DNA of 28,015 nucleotides from the NCBI GenBank assembly GCA_036961445.1, contig JBALVO010000045.1:1-28015 (forward strand), given 5' to 3'. Below are positions 1 through 7,903 of the stretch, one piece after another. A program made the translations under genes and the position numbers. The stretch's first letter is position 1, and every line of letters begins with the position of its first letter. Origin of the DNA: JBALVO01 sp036961445. Lineage in GTDB: Bacteria > Pseudomonadota > Gammaproteobacteria > Pseudomonadales > Halieaceae. Under the pieces are notes generated by a model that searched no databases, was not told where the DNA came from, and worked only from the letters and a program-made list of their open reading frames with translations.

Positions 1-1
1 A

Positions 2-370
2 TCACGACATCGCCTTGATATAGGTTGTCATATCAAAATAGTCGCGCCAAACAGCAATCTTGCCGTTTCTCATTTCGAAAACTCCACAGCAGGGCAAATC
101 TACCGATTTTCCCCCCGCTATGGTTCTATCCAGGCGCTCAACAACTACGATGTCACCATCGACAAGCACATTGAGGATTTCCCAATCGGTCTTATCCCAA
201 CCAGAGATGAAAGCGCCAATGAATCCGGTCAATGCCTCAATTCCGCTGACCGGGTCCGCTGGCATATTGTGATAGACGCCGTCTTCGCAAAAATAGGCCA
301 CCAACTCTTCTGTATTCAGCCGGGACCAGGCGGCGATAAAGTCTCTGATTATTCCTTCATTAATGGTCAT
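2..370 (-). CDS. Limonene-1,2-epoxide hydrolase-like / SnoaL-fold protein
   Basis: A 122-residue protein of the cone-shaped alpha+beta barrel (NTF2/SnoaL) superfamily. The limonene-1,2-epoxide hydrolase active-site set is visible in order: Y33 and N35 (YHN), R79-x-D81 (ERLDR), then W108 and D110 (WRDYFD). These match the family's Tyr/Asn, Arg-x-Asp and Trp-x-Asp groups with almost constant offsets, so a cytosolic one-step trans-hydration of an epoxide to a diol is more likely than a generic SnoaL role. The ATG is preceded by GGAG seven bases upstream. The stop lies at the left edge, so the gene is complete. It sits 100 bp downstream of the WS/DGAT gene on the same strand and may be co-transcribed. 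The physiological epoxide is unknown; other NTF2-fold isomerases are the alternative. Confidence 0.75.
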   Translation of the reverse strand: MTINEGIIRDFIAAWSRLNTEELVAYFCEDGVYHNMPADPVSGIEALTGFIGAFISGWDKTDWEILNVLVDGDIVVVERLDRTIAGGKSVDLPCCGVFEMRNGKIAVWRDYFDMTTYIKAMS

Positions 371-470
371 CGCTCATCTCCATTGGTTCAGTGCTCGTTA
401 CCGGGCGTTCCTCATAATCGGATGCTCTATCCCTTTAAACGGCGGCGCTATCGCTTACGGTTAACTTAGC

Positions 471-2189
471 TTACTTCGCAGCGCGGGACCTGCTTTTCGG
501 TTGCGCTTTGCCTTTAGGCTTCGCTTTAAGTCTGGGCTTGGCTTTCGCGGTCGGCTTGGCTGTTGCTTTAACCGCAGTCTTGGTTTTGGCCTTGGGCTTC
601 GCTTTAACTTTCGAATTTACCTTAGCTTTAGCTTTAGCCTTAGTCTTAGTCTTAGTCTTAGTCTTAGTCTTAGCCTTAGTCTTCGTCTTGGCTTTAGCTT
701 TCACTTCAGCCCTGGGTGTCACCCTTTTTTTAGCGCTGGCTTTCGCTACAGCTGTTTTGCTGGCAGGTTTGCGCGCTTTGGGTTTGGACAATCCCGCGGC
801 TTCCTCCAACTCTTGTAGCGCCTGCTCCATGTAATCGATCAAGCGTTGCACCTGGGGCATGGTGCGACGACATGCAGTGATACCAAAATCCACATTCTTA
901 TCGTAAGTCACCAGGGTGATATTGAGTGCGACGCCTTCAGTGACGATAGAGGCAGGATAAATTCCATCCAGGCGAGCGCCATTCCAGTACATGGGCTGAC
1001 GCGGGCCGGGAACATTCGAAATAACCGTGCTGTACGGTGGAAACCGACTCATCAACCCCAACGGCATCAGTAACAGACCCGGCAATTGCAGCATCTGTAA
1101 CATCAGCGCTGCCTCCTGCGGCTTCATGCCTTTAAACAACTCCTTACCTGCAATCATTGAGGCCTGGATCGCGGCGAAACGTTTGAGAGGATCTTCAATA
1201 TTAGTCGCCAAATCGGCGCTGATCGCACCGACTGCATTTGACGAGTCGATATCACCTTCCCGGCGTAAAGACACTGGCACCATGGCCTTGAGTGATTTTG
1301 CCGGCAGTTCACTGTGTTTCTGCAGATACAGACGCAGGCCTCCAGCGCACATCGCCAGAACCGCATCGTTAAAGGTGCCGTTCAGGGCTTTTCCGACGCC
1401 ACGAACACGCGCGAAAGGCCAGGATTGAGCGACAAAACGACGGGCGCCATCCACAGGCGTGTTGATCGAACTGCGCGGCACGTCCAACCAGGGCAGCGCC
1501 AGCGCTCCCCCCTTCCCCATCCACCCGTTGGCAAACCGTTTAAGTGAGCTAAAGATATGCGCGCCGCTGTCAAAACTCTCTTTCAGGGCATCGGCCACGT
1601 TACGCAGCTCGGCATCGCTGAAGGCCGCTGGATTGTGTTGTGCCAGCCGGGCGCGATAACGCTCCTGCGACGCCAGTGACAGGGGCGAGCCCTCGACTCT
1701 TGTTTTATCACTGGTAGAGAACATGCTATGGGTCAGGTGCATTGAGCGCGCACCGTCGATCGCAGCGTGATGATATTTTGAATACACGGCGAACTGGCGA
1801 TTCTGCAAACCCTCAATCAAGTGCATCTCCCACAATGGTCGATTGCGATCCAGTAATGTGCTGTGCAGTCTCGAAGCCAGTGCAAAAAGTTCCCGATAGC
1901 GCCCGGGTTTAGGCAATGCCGAATGGCGCACGTGATAGTCCATATCCAGTGATTTATCGGGCTGCCAATACACCGGCCCTGCCAACCCGAGTCGGCCCAT
2001 TTTAAGTCGATCACCAAACGGGGGCTGCAATTCCTCTGTTGTCCGGTACTCCGTCGCCTGGCCATGCAGGAATTCTTGCTCGTCGATGCCCTCGGGCAGA
2101 GTGAACAAATTTACACCACCCACATGCATGGGCGTTTCACGACTTTCCGCCAGAAGGAAGGCACTGTCGATAAAGCTCAGTTTTTTCAT
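471..2189 (-). CDS. WS/DGAT wax ester synthase/diacylglycerol acyltransferase with Lys-rich C-terminal tail
   Basis: A 572-residue bifunctional acyltransferase of the WS/DGAT family, expected to transfer acyl groups from acyl-CoA to fatty alcohols or diacylglycerol at the cytoplasmic membrane, making storage wax esters or triacylglycerol. The catalytic HHxxxDG motif is at 140-146 (HHAAIDG), with the family's PLW at 118-120, ND at 274-275 and NVPGP at 392-396. The enzyme proper ends near residue 465, the usual family length. Residues about 467-572 form an extra low-complexity tail of Lys, Ala, Thr and Pro (KTKTK, KAKAK, KPKAK), resembling AlgP or histone-H1-like tails. The DNA there is an imperfect hexamer array. 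The start has only a weak AGG upstream. It is divergent from the SYLF gene. The enzyme call is secure; the role of the tail is unknown. Confidence 0.9.
   Translation of the reverse strand: MKKLSFIDSAFLLAESRETPMHVGGVNLFTLPEGIDEQEFLHGQATEYRTTEELQPPFGDRLKMGRLGLAGPVYWQPDKSLDMDYHVRHSALPKPGRYRELFALASRLHSTLLDRNRPLWEMHLIEGLQNRQFAVYSKYHHAAIDGARSMHLTHSMFSTSDKTRVEGSPLSLASQERYRARLAQHNPAAFSDAELRNVADALKESFDSGAHIFSSLKRFANGWMGKGGALALPWLDVPRSSINTPVDGARRFVAQSWPFARVRGVGKALNGTFNDAVLAMCAGGLRLYLQKHSELPAKSLKAMVPVSLRREGDIDSSNAVGAISADLATNIEDPLKRFAAIQASMIAGKELFKGMKPQEAALMLQMLQLPGLLLMPLGLMSRFPPYSTVISNVPGPRQPMYWNGARLDGIYPASIVTEGVALNITLVTYDKNVDFGITACRRTMPQVQRLIDYMEQALQELEEAAGLSKPKARKPASKTAVAKASAKKRVTPRAEVKAKAKTKTKAKTKTKTKTKTKAKAKAKVNSKVKAKPKAKTKTAVKATAKPTAKAKPRLKAKPKGKAQPKSRSRAAK
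622..690. repeat. Imperfect hexanucleotide tandem array inside the WS/DGAT tail
   Basis: On the plus strand the unit ttagtc is repeated perfectly five times at 640-669. Variants (ttagcc, ttcgtc, ttagct) flank it on both sides. On the coding (minus) strand each unit encodes Lys-Thr or Lys-Ala. Because the unit is six bases, slippage would change tail length without shifting the frame. Confidence 0.85.
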
Positions 2190-2339
2190 AGTGTTATATT
2201 ACCTGGTTACTCAAAATCGATAAATGCAGTTCAGGAAAGCACGCTGTGAAGATGCAGTGATCAGTATAGCAGCAAGGTAAATGTACCCGGACACCCTTGA
2301 CCCACACTTACGGGTTTGACATGCTAAAAAACTGTGACC

Positions 2340-2355
2340 TGGATCAACTGATCCA
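2340..2355. promoter_or_regulatory. 16-bp palindrome between WS/DGAT and SYLF genes
   Basis: TGGATCA-AC-TGATCCA has perfect 7-bp arms around a 2-bp centre, 34 bp before the SYLF start codon, in the 199-bp divergent region. A TTGACA hexamer lies at 2316-2321, with no good -10 at the usual spacing. The palindrome could be an operator for either gene. It does not match the TGACA-N7-TGCCA element found elsewhere in the window. Confidence 0.4.
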
Positions 2356-2388
2356 CAAATTAACCGTGTCAATATAGGAACTCTAATT

Positions 2389-2961
2389 ATGCAACAAATA
2401 CTAAAAGCTACCGCCATGCTGCTGCTATTCAGCCTGTCTGCTCACACAGCATGGGCGGATGAATACTCTGATGCAATAGAAAGCTTCAAGAACGCTGGAG
2501 AGAGCGGTTCCTACTTTAGCAAAAGTTATGGCTATGCAGTATTTCCCACAATCGGCAAGGGCGGCATTGGCATCGGCGGCGCGCATGGTTCGGGCAAAGT
2601 CTATCGACAGGGTACCGCCATAGGAACATCCAAAATGACGCAGCTTACCATTGGCTTCCAACTGGGTGGACAGGCCTATAGCCAGGTCATTTTCTTCGAA
2701 AACGAGACGGCACTGAATGATTTCACCTCCGGGAATTTCGAGTTCAGCGCCCAGGCTACCGCTGTTGCCATTACTGCCGGCGCCTCAGCTGAGGCCAATA
2801 CCGGCGGCGGCACCGCAACCGGGGTGAGCGGCGGTAAAAATGATGCTTCGACCGCGTCCCTGGGTTATCGCAAGGGGATGGCCATCTTTACTGTAGCCAA
2901 AGGCGGATTGATGTACGAAGCTGCACTGGGCGGACAAAAGTATAGCTATACGCCACTGTAG
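2389..2961 (+). CDS. SYLF-domain (YSC84-like) lipid-binding protein
   Basis: A 190-residue secreted protein. The first 23 residues are a classical signal peptide ending ..AHTAWA before DEYSDAIESF. The rest is Gly/Ala-rich with the SYLF/YSC84 pattern: SKSYGYAVFPTIGKGG near 43-58, GIGGAHGSGKVY, then GFQLGGQAYSQVIFF. SYLF domains bind phosphoinositides or lipids in eukaryotes; bacterial members are periplasmic or outer-membrane-associated and poorly characterised. An AGGA lies nine bases before the ATG. It is followed after about 50 bp by an acyl-CoA synthetase on the same strand, which fits a lipid-related job. The family call is good; the function is not established. Confidence 0.8.
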   Translation: MQQILKATAMLLLFSLSAHTAWADEYSDAIESFKNAGESGSYFSKSYGYAVFPTIGKGGIGIGGAHGSGKVYRQGTAIGTSKMTQLTIGFQLGGQAYSQVIFFENETALNDFTSGNFEFSAQATAVAITAGASAEANTGGGTATGVSGGKNDASTASLGYRKGMAIFTVAKGGLMYEAALGGQKYSYTPL

Positions 2962-3013
2962 CTCGAAGCAAACAGCACCCCGGGGTAAATTATCTTGCTA
3001 AAAGGAGTATGTG

Positions 3014-4645
3014 ATGTCCACTACCGTTAAGTCACCGTTGGAGATGTTCTATCACTGGGAGCGCGAGACGCCTGAAAAAGTGTATCTTCGACAACCTACC
3101 GCGCTGGTCTGGCGGGAGTATACCTGGGCAGAAGTCAGCGATCAGGTGCGGCGTATTGCCAGTTTCCTCAAGAGCAAGGATTACCCGGCAGGTAGCCGCA
3201 TCGCAATCTGGTCTTCCAACAGCAAGGATTGGCCCATTGTCGATCTGGCAATCATGCTCAGCGGGCATATCAGTGTGCCAATTTACCCCGGTCAAGACAC
3301 CGTGTCCGCCAACTATATTTTCAACCATAGCGGAGCGAAATTGGTGTTCGCTGGAGATTTTGATCAAGCGAAGCATGTGAAAGATGCGCTGGAAGATGAG
3401 ATGGAAACTGTAGCCATGCTCGGTTGCAGCTTTGACTGTGACGATAGCCTGGAGCAGATAATTGCCACCTATCCACCGTACACGGAATCGCCCATTCCGG
3501 TGCCTGATGATGTATTCACTATTATCTACACCTCTGGCACCACCGGGAACCCAAAGGGTGTGATGCACATGCACCAGACACCGGGCCACGTGGTTCCGGA
3601 TTTGGCCGAAGCCTTTAAAATGAACGACGGTGAGAGTCGACTATTTTCGTTTCTTCCAATGTCGCACGCTGCCGAGCGAATTCTGGTGGGCATGAGCAGT
3701 CTGTATTCTAACAGCTCCATCTCTTTTTCAGAGGGACTGGCTACCTTTGGCGACGAAATTCGCTCGGTACAGCCAACCTTCTTCTTCGCCGTACCTCGAC
3801 TGTGGGTCAAATTCAAGGAAGGCATAGACGCGAAAATACCGCCGGCAGCGCAGGAAAATCTAAGCGATGAACAAAAAGCCGGCATTGCCACATTATTGGG
3901 ACTGGGCGAGGCCCGGTTTATCCTCACCGGCTCTGCGCCTTGTCCACGGGACGTACAGGACTGGTTTTTACGTATGGGAATTGCCTTGCGGGACGGTTAC
4001 GGAATGACCGAGAACTTTATACACGGTGTCGGTTGGCTGAAGAACGACCAGCCCGTATCAGGCTGCGTGGGTCAGCCCATGGATGATAGTATCGGCGTGC
4101 GCTTATCCGATACCGGCGAGATCCAATTCAAGAGCAAAGGCCTGATGAAAGGCTATTACCTTGACGAGGAAAAAACCGCCGAGGTCTTCGATGACGGATG
4201 GTACTGCACGGGTGACTCGGGAAGGATCGATGAAAATGGCGATCTATGGGTAACGGGCCGTCTTAGCGAGGTATTTAAAACGTCCAAGGGTAAGTTCATC
4301 GTCCCCACGCGGCTGGAAGACCATTTTGGTCGCAGTCCTCTTCTGGCGCAGTTTTGCGTGGTCGGACACGGTCTGGATCAACCCGTCCTGTTAACCACGC
4401 TGTCCGAAACCGGTGCCACCCTGGACAAACAAACCGTGAAGTCCGAACTACAGGCGTTGATTGATGAGATCAATAACGAAGTGCCTGCTTATGAACGGGT
4501 CGGACAGGTCTACGTGGTTCCAGAATGGACCATTGAAAACGCTCTACTGACGCCCACCATGAAACTTAAGCGACACCAGATCGAGCAGCTCTATCACGAT
4601 CAAATTGAGCAAAATTTGTCCGGCGATCGCATTAACGTTTTATAA
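3014..4645 (+). CDS. AMP-forming long-chain acyl-CoA synthetase
   Basis: A 543-residue ANL-superfamily ligase that should activate a carboxylic acid to acyl-AMP and then acyl-CoA. It shows the P-loop (YTSGTTGNPKG, about 173-183), the GYGMTE A5 motif, the TGDSG hinge region and the C-terminal catalytic lysine in LTPTMKLKR. FLPMSHAAER and VPRLW are typical of the long-chain (FadD15/bubblegum-like) branch. It is somewhat shorter than the usual ~600 residues of that branch. AAGGAG at 3002-3007 lies six bases before the ATG at 3014; a GTG at 3011 is too close to the ribosome site and was not chosen. The gene probably follows the SYLF gene in one transcript. Its stop codon overlaps that of the convergent SDR gene. 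The substrate could be a fatty acid or an alicyclic or steroid-like acid. Confidence 0.88.
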   Translation: MSTTVKSPLEMFYHWERETPEKVYLRQPTALVWREYTWAEVSDQVRRIASFLKSKDYPAGSRIAIWSSNSKDWPIVDLAIMLSGHISVPIYPGQDTVSANYIFNHSGAKLVFAGDFDQAKHVKDALEDEMETVAMLGCSFDCDDSLEQIIATYPPYTESPIPVPDDVFTIIYTSGTTGNPKGVMHMHQTPGHVVPDLAEAFKMNDGESRLFSFLPMSHAAERILVGMSSLYSNSSISFSEGLATFGDEIRSVQPTFFFAVPRLWVKFKEGIDAKIPPAAQENLSDEQKAGIATLLGLGEARFILTGSAPCPRDVQDWFLRMGIALRDGYGMTENFIHGVGWLKNDQPVSGCVGQPMDDSIGVRLSDTGEIQFKSKGLMKGYYLDEEKTAEVFDDGWYCTGDSGRIDENGDLWVTGRLSEVFKTSKGKFIVPTRLEDHFGRSPLLAQFCVVGHGLDQPVLLTTLSETGATLDKQTVKSELQALIDEINNEVPAYERVGQVYVVPEWTIENALLTPTMKLKRHQIEQLYHDQIEQNLSGDRINVL

Positions 4646-5497
4646 AGCGCCCTCAGGGAAGAACATCGTGGGATTTTTCTCTGCCTTGATTTCATCGAGG
4701 CGGTGTAGCGCGATGTCCTTCCAGAAGTCCTCCGCCAGTAAATAGAATTTACGTTGTTCAATACCGGCTATAACACGCTCCGCCATGGCCAGGGGCGGCA
4801 AGCCTCCGGCAGTTGATTCTACTGCAGCGTCGGCGGTCATCTTGCTGAAATCAGTATCGATAATATCGCCTTCCAGGGAATACTTCTCGGGACGATTTCG
4901 GCCCGCCGTTGCAATGCCAGTATTGATTAACTCTGGACACAGCACCGATACCCCAATCTGCGGCGCGACAGCCTCCAGCTCTTTATGCATACATTCACTC
5001 AGGTGCAGGGCTGCAGCTTTTGTCAGGCAATAAATTGACGAAAAAGGCAGTGTGGTTAAACCGGCCATAGACGCGGTATTGACGATATGGCATTCATCAC
5101 CCTGCGCAATCATACGAGGAATAAAGCTTCTTGCGCCATTGGCAATGCCCATCACATTGACATCAAATAACCATTGGTAGTCTGCTACACTATTTTCCCA
5201 GCTCGCTCCACCAACGAATACGCCCGCGTTATTACACAATACCTGCACACTGCCAAAACGTTGGTACGCTGCCTCGGCCAGTGCATCAACAGCTGCAGCA
5301 TCACCCACATCACAGGTTACCGTCAAAAACGTTCCCTCACCCTGCTCTAACTGCCCGGTCGCTGTTTTCAGCGCCTGCGTTTCCACATCTGCCATAACCA
5401 CATTCATACCGCGCTGCAAGAACAGCTGCACCATGGCCAGGCCAATACCGCTGGCTGCACCGGTGACTACTGCGGTTTTACCTACAAAATCTTTCAT
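4640..5497 (-). CDS. Short-chain dehydrogenase/reductase (SDR)
   Basis: A 285-residue classical SDR. It has the cofactor loop TGAASGIG (12-19), NNAG (89-92), and the catalytic tetrad N114, S143, Y156 and K160 (YCLTK). D37 after the second beta strand (MADVE) suggests NAD(H) preference. It should oxidise a secondary alcohol or reduce a ketone in the cytosol. AAAGGAA stands just upstream of the ATG. It is the last gene of the seven-gene operon starting at 13446, 27 bp after the phosphotransferase-like gene. Its stop TAA is the reverse complement of the acyl-CoA synthetase stop region, the two genes sharing the hexamer TTATAA. The exact substrate cannot be read. Confidence 0.88.
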   Translation of the reverse strand: MKDFVGKTAVVTGAASGIGLAMVQLFLQRGMNVVMADVETQALKTATGQLEQGEGTFLTVTCDVGDAAAVDALAEAAYQRFGSVQVLCNNAGVFVGGASWENSVADYQWLFDVNVMGIANGARSFIPRMIAQGDECHIVNTASMAGLTTLPFSSIYCLTKAAALHLSECMHKELEAVAPQIGVSVLCPELINTGIATAGRNRPEKYSLEGDIIDTDFSKMTADAAVESTAGGLPPLAMAERVIAGIEQRKFYLLAEDFWKDIALHRLDEIKAEKNPTMFFPEGAL

Positions 5498-5524
5498 AGT
5501 ATTTCCTTTAAACCCCTGGAAAAA

Positions 5525-7897
5525 TTAGTCTGCGCCCAGCAGCTGCACACTGCCACTGTCGCCATCCAGGCGAATGCGATCGCCTGTGTGAAACAAGCGC
5601 GTCGCCTGACGCGCGTTAACCACACAGGGCAAACCATACTCTCTGGCAATGACCGCGCCATGGGACACCGAGCTGCCCAGGTCAGTTACCAGCCCGCCTA
5701 TCAAACTGAAATATGGCGTCCAGCCAATATCCGTAATCGGCGTAATCAGAATTTCACCGGGCTGCAATTGTGCCGCTTCTGACAGGGTATGGGCAACCCG
5801 GGCTATACCCTCCACCACGCCACGAGATGCCGGGCGCCCCTGCAGCACACCATCGCCCATGGCAACGATTTGCGGCTCCAGCGGTTGCGGTATGCCAACC
5901 GATATCTCCGGAAACTCAAACTGCTGCTGGTGCGCCAGAGCATTGCGCCGGGCAAGCGCATGCGCCACTGCAGTGGCAGTGGGACTGGCAATGAATCCGG
6001 GTAACTCAGTCACACTGAAGAAATTAACCAGGTCTGCATCAGGCACCTTCCCCTCTGCGGCCAGCAGATTGCCCAAGTGACGAAAACCCTGCTTGAACCG
6101 GTGGGCCACATCGACCAACTGGGATTTGGTGTGCTCCCTGCGACGAATGGCATTATGCGCCTTGGGCAAAACCCGGCGCAAACCGCAGCTGAGTTCGGAC
6201 CAGTCAATATCCACCGTGTGCAAATGCCTGTGCCCACCGGTGAGCAAACGGGCATGCACCGCTGCCTGCATACTCTGAACCAACGGTGTCGGGTCGTCTC
6301 CCCAGGCAGGGTCGCGCATGCACAGCTCGCGATAACCACGATGACCGTGGGCACGCAAAAAAAGGTCAAATTCCCGATCAATACCTGGTGTCTTACGCAA
6401 CCAGCTTAATGCCTGTTCTGCCGAGGCTTGCTGGAACTGATGCAGAGCGTCAGGATGCCCGGCCACGCGATCCACTAGCTCATCCAGCTGCTCAAGCATC
6501 AGGGCGCTTTCCACGTCATTGGCACCCGCCAACAGCCGCACGGCTTCGGCCTGCTCTGCGGTGGTACTGTCATTGGAGCGCCCGGAAACCATATTTTCGA
6601 CGATGGCACACAGAAATCCCGACAGCGCCGATGACTGAATATGCACCGCCATAGCATGATCGAAAAACCAGGACTTCGCTTCCAGCTCCGTCCACATGGC
6701 TGCGCTGCCGGGTTTTCTAGCGATAACAAATTGCTCCAGATCTGTACCGAACTTGTGTACCACCGCCGGAGCGGCAAGACAGTAACGCAACAATCTGATG
6801 GTATTGAACAGCCGGCGCCAGCCCGGTAGCGGCGGCAATGCCTTGAGTTCAGGCACAATACGCCCGCACAGTGTTTGCGCGGTCTGCTCCACGGTAGAAC
6901 CCAGCACGCCTGCCGACATAACAACATTACCCGTAAGGTTCAGGAACAAATGACCATAGGCAGACGCAGTGATTTGCCAGTTCTTGTCAATATAATCCCT
7001 GGCGCCAACGGTAAGCTGCATATGCTGCAAACCATAATCAATGCCCCAGCCGGTGAAGGAAGCGGTGAGCGGGCATACCGCGCCGGGCATCATTTCGCTG
7101 ACGTTACTAATCGTTAGCACGTCATCCGGGCGCGGCAGGCGGGTATCAAATTCATTGAGATCAGCAGGCAAGGTCGTAATGGGCCTGGCCTGCAACCAGA
7201 ATAAGGTACCGTCCTGCGCTATGGCCCACTCCAGGTCCAGTGCTCGCCCTTCATGTTCCTGCGCTGCTCTGGCCTGCCTGGCTATGGTGGCTATTTCCTG
7301 ATCTGTAAGCAGCGGCTGATCGCCCACCAGTTGCCGGCGCACGATGCTACCGTTGCTGTGCACACCATAGTGATCCGGGGTAGCCTCGCCACTGACCAGG
7401 GTCTCACCCAGGCCTGCAACAGCATCGATAAGCAACAGGTCGCGGCGGGCACTTACCGGATCCGCTGTAAAGACCACACCGGCAGCCCTGGCATCCACCA
7501 TACGCTGCACCACGACGTTCATAGTCGCCAAACCGCCGTGCAACTGCGTGTCCTGATAGCTTTTGGCATGATCGCTGCCAACCGACGCTACACATTGATT
7601 AATGGCGAGGCGCAGTTGTGCATCACCCTGCACATTCAGCACGGTGTCGTACTGGCCGGCAAACGAAGCGTCGTCGCCATCTTCACCCAAAGCAGAGGAT
7701 CGCACAGCCACCTTCCCTGCCCCGAGCTCCAGGTAACGCTGTTGTAGCCCCTCAGGGAAACTGTCGGTCTGCGCGTTGCGAATGACGAACGCTGGCGGCA
7801 CAGCCAGGCCCATAGCTACCAACCTGGACAGGCCATAGGCCTTGCCGCCTGCGCTGGTGTCGTTGATCTGCTGCAGTGTGAGTAATTGTGCTGTCAA
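5525..7897 (-). CDS. Rifampicin-phosphotransferase/PEP-synthase-like enzyme (ATP-grasp plus swivelling His domain)
   Basis: A 790-residue protein. The N-terminal half is a PPDK_N/PEP-synthase ATP-grasp domain (AGGKAYGLSRL near 16-26; VAVRSSALGEDG at 63-74; LQARPITTLP closing the domain). A long helical middle region follows, then a C-terminal PEP-utiliser mobile domain with the phosphocarrier histidine in SHGAVIAREYGLP (H746). There is no PEP-binding TIM barrel, so it is not a PEP synthase. The architecture matches rifampicin phosphotransferase and related ATP-dependent dikinases that phosphorylate an organic hydroxyl through phospho-His. The start is a TTG six bases after the stop of the monooxygenase gene; no upstream in-frame ATG exists and no clear ribosome site is seen, so translational coupling is likely. 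Its place in a catabolic operon suggests a hydroxylated intermediate, or xenobiotic inactivation, as substrate. Confidence 0.8.
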   Translation of the reverse strand: MTAQLLTLQQINDTSAGGKAYGLSRLVAMGLAVPPAFVIRNAQTDSFPEGLQQRYLELGAGKVAVRSSALGEDGDDASFAGQYDTVLNVQGDAQLRLAINQCVASVGSDHAKSYQDTQLHGGLATMNVVVQRMVDARAAGVVFTADPVSARRDLLLIDAVAGLGETLVSGEATPDHYGVHSNGSIVRRQLVGDQPLLTDQEIATIARQARAAQEHEGRALDLEWAIAQDGTLFWLQARPITTLPADLNEFDTRLPRPDDVLTISNVSEMMPGAVCPLTASFTGWGIDYGLQHMQLTVGARDYIDKNWQITASAYGHLFLNLTGNVVMSAGVLGSTVEQTAQTLCGRIVPELKALPPLPGWRRLFNTIRLLRYCLAAPAVVHKFGTDLEQFVIARKPGSAAMWTELEAKSWFFDHAMAVHIQSSALSGFLCAIVENMVSGRSNDSTTAEQAEAVRLLAGANDVESALMLEQLDELVDRVAGHPDALHQFQQASAEQALSWLRKTPGIDREFDLFLRAHGHRGYRELCMRDPAWGDDPTPLVQSMQAAVHARLLTGGHRHLHTVDIDWSELSCGLRRVLPKAHNAIRRREHTKSQLVDVAHRFKQGFRHLGNLLAAEGKVPDADLVNFFSVTELPGFIASPTATAVAHALARRNALAHQQQFEFPEISVGIPQPLEPQIVAMGDGVLQGRPASRGVVEGIARVAHTLSEAAQLQPGEILITPITDIGWTPYFSLIGGLVTDLGSSVSHGAVIAREYGLPCVVNARQATRLFHTGDRIRLDGDSGSVQLLGAD

Positions 7898-7903
7898 CTG
7901 AAT

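Noticed and set aside
640..690. Short regular repeats that could suggest a CRISPR array
   Set aside because: Units are contiguous hexamers with no spacers and are in frame within the WS/DGAT coding region.
501..834. Two plus-strand frames of about 105 residues rich in Leu/Ala/Ser/Phe
   Set aside because: They are the antisense translation of the Lys-rich tail repeat; no ribosome site or family features.
2978..2987. ACCCCGGGGT palindrome after the SYLF gene as terminator
   Set aside because: It has no loop and no T-run, and the acyl-CoA synthetase follows closely on the same strand.
5525..7897. True phosphoenolpyruvate synthase
   Set aside because: The C-terminal PEP-binding barrel is absent; the protein ends soon after the phospho-histidine domain.
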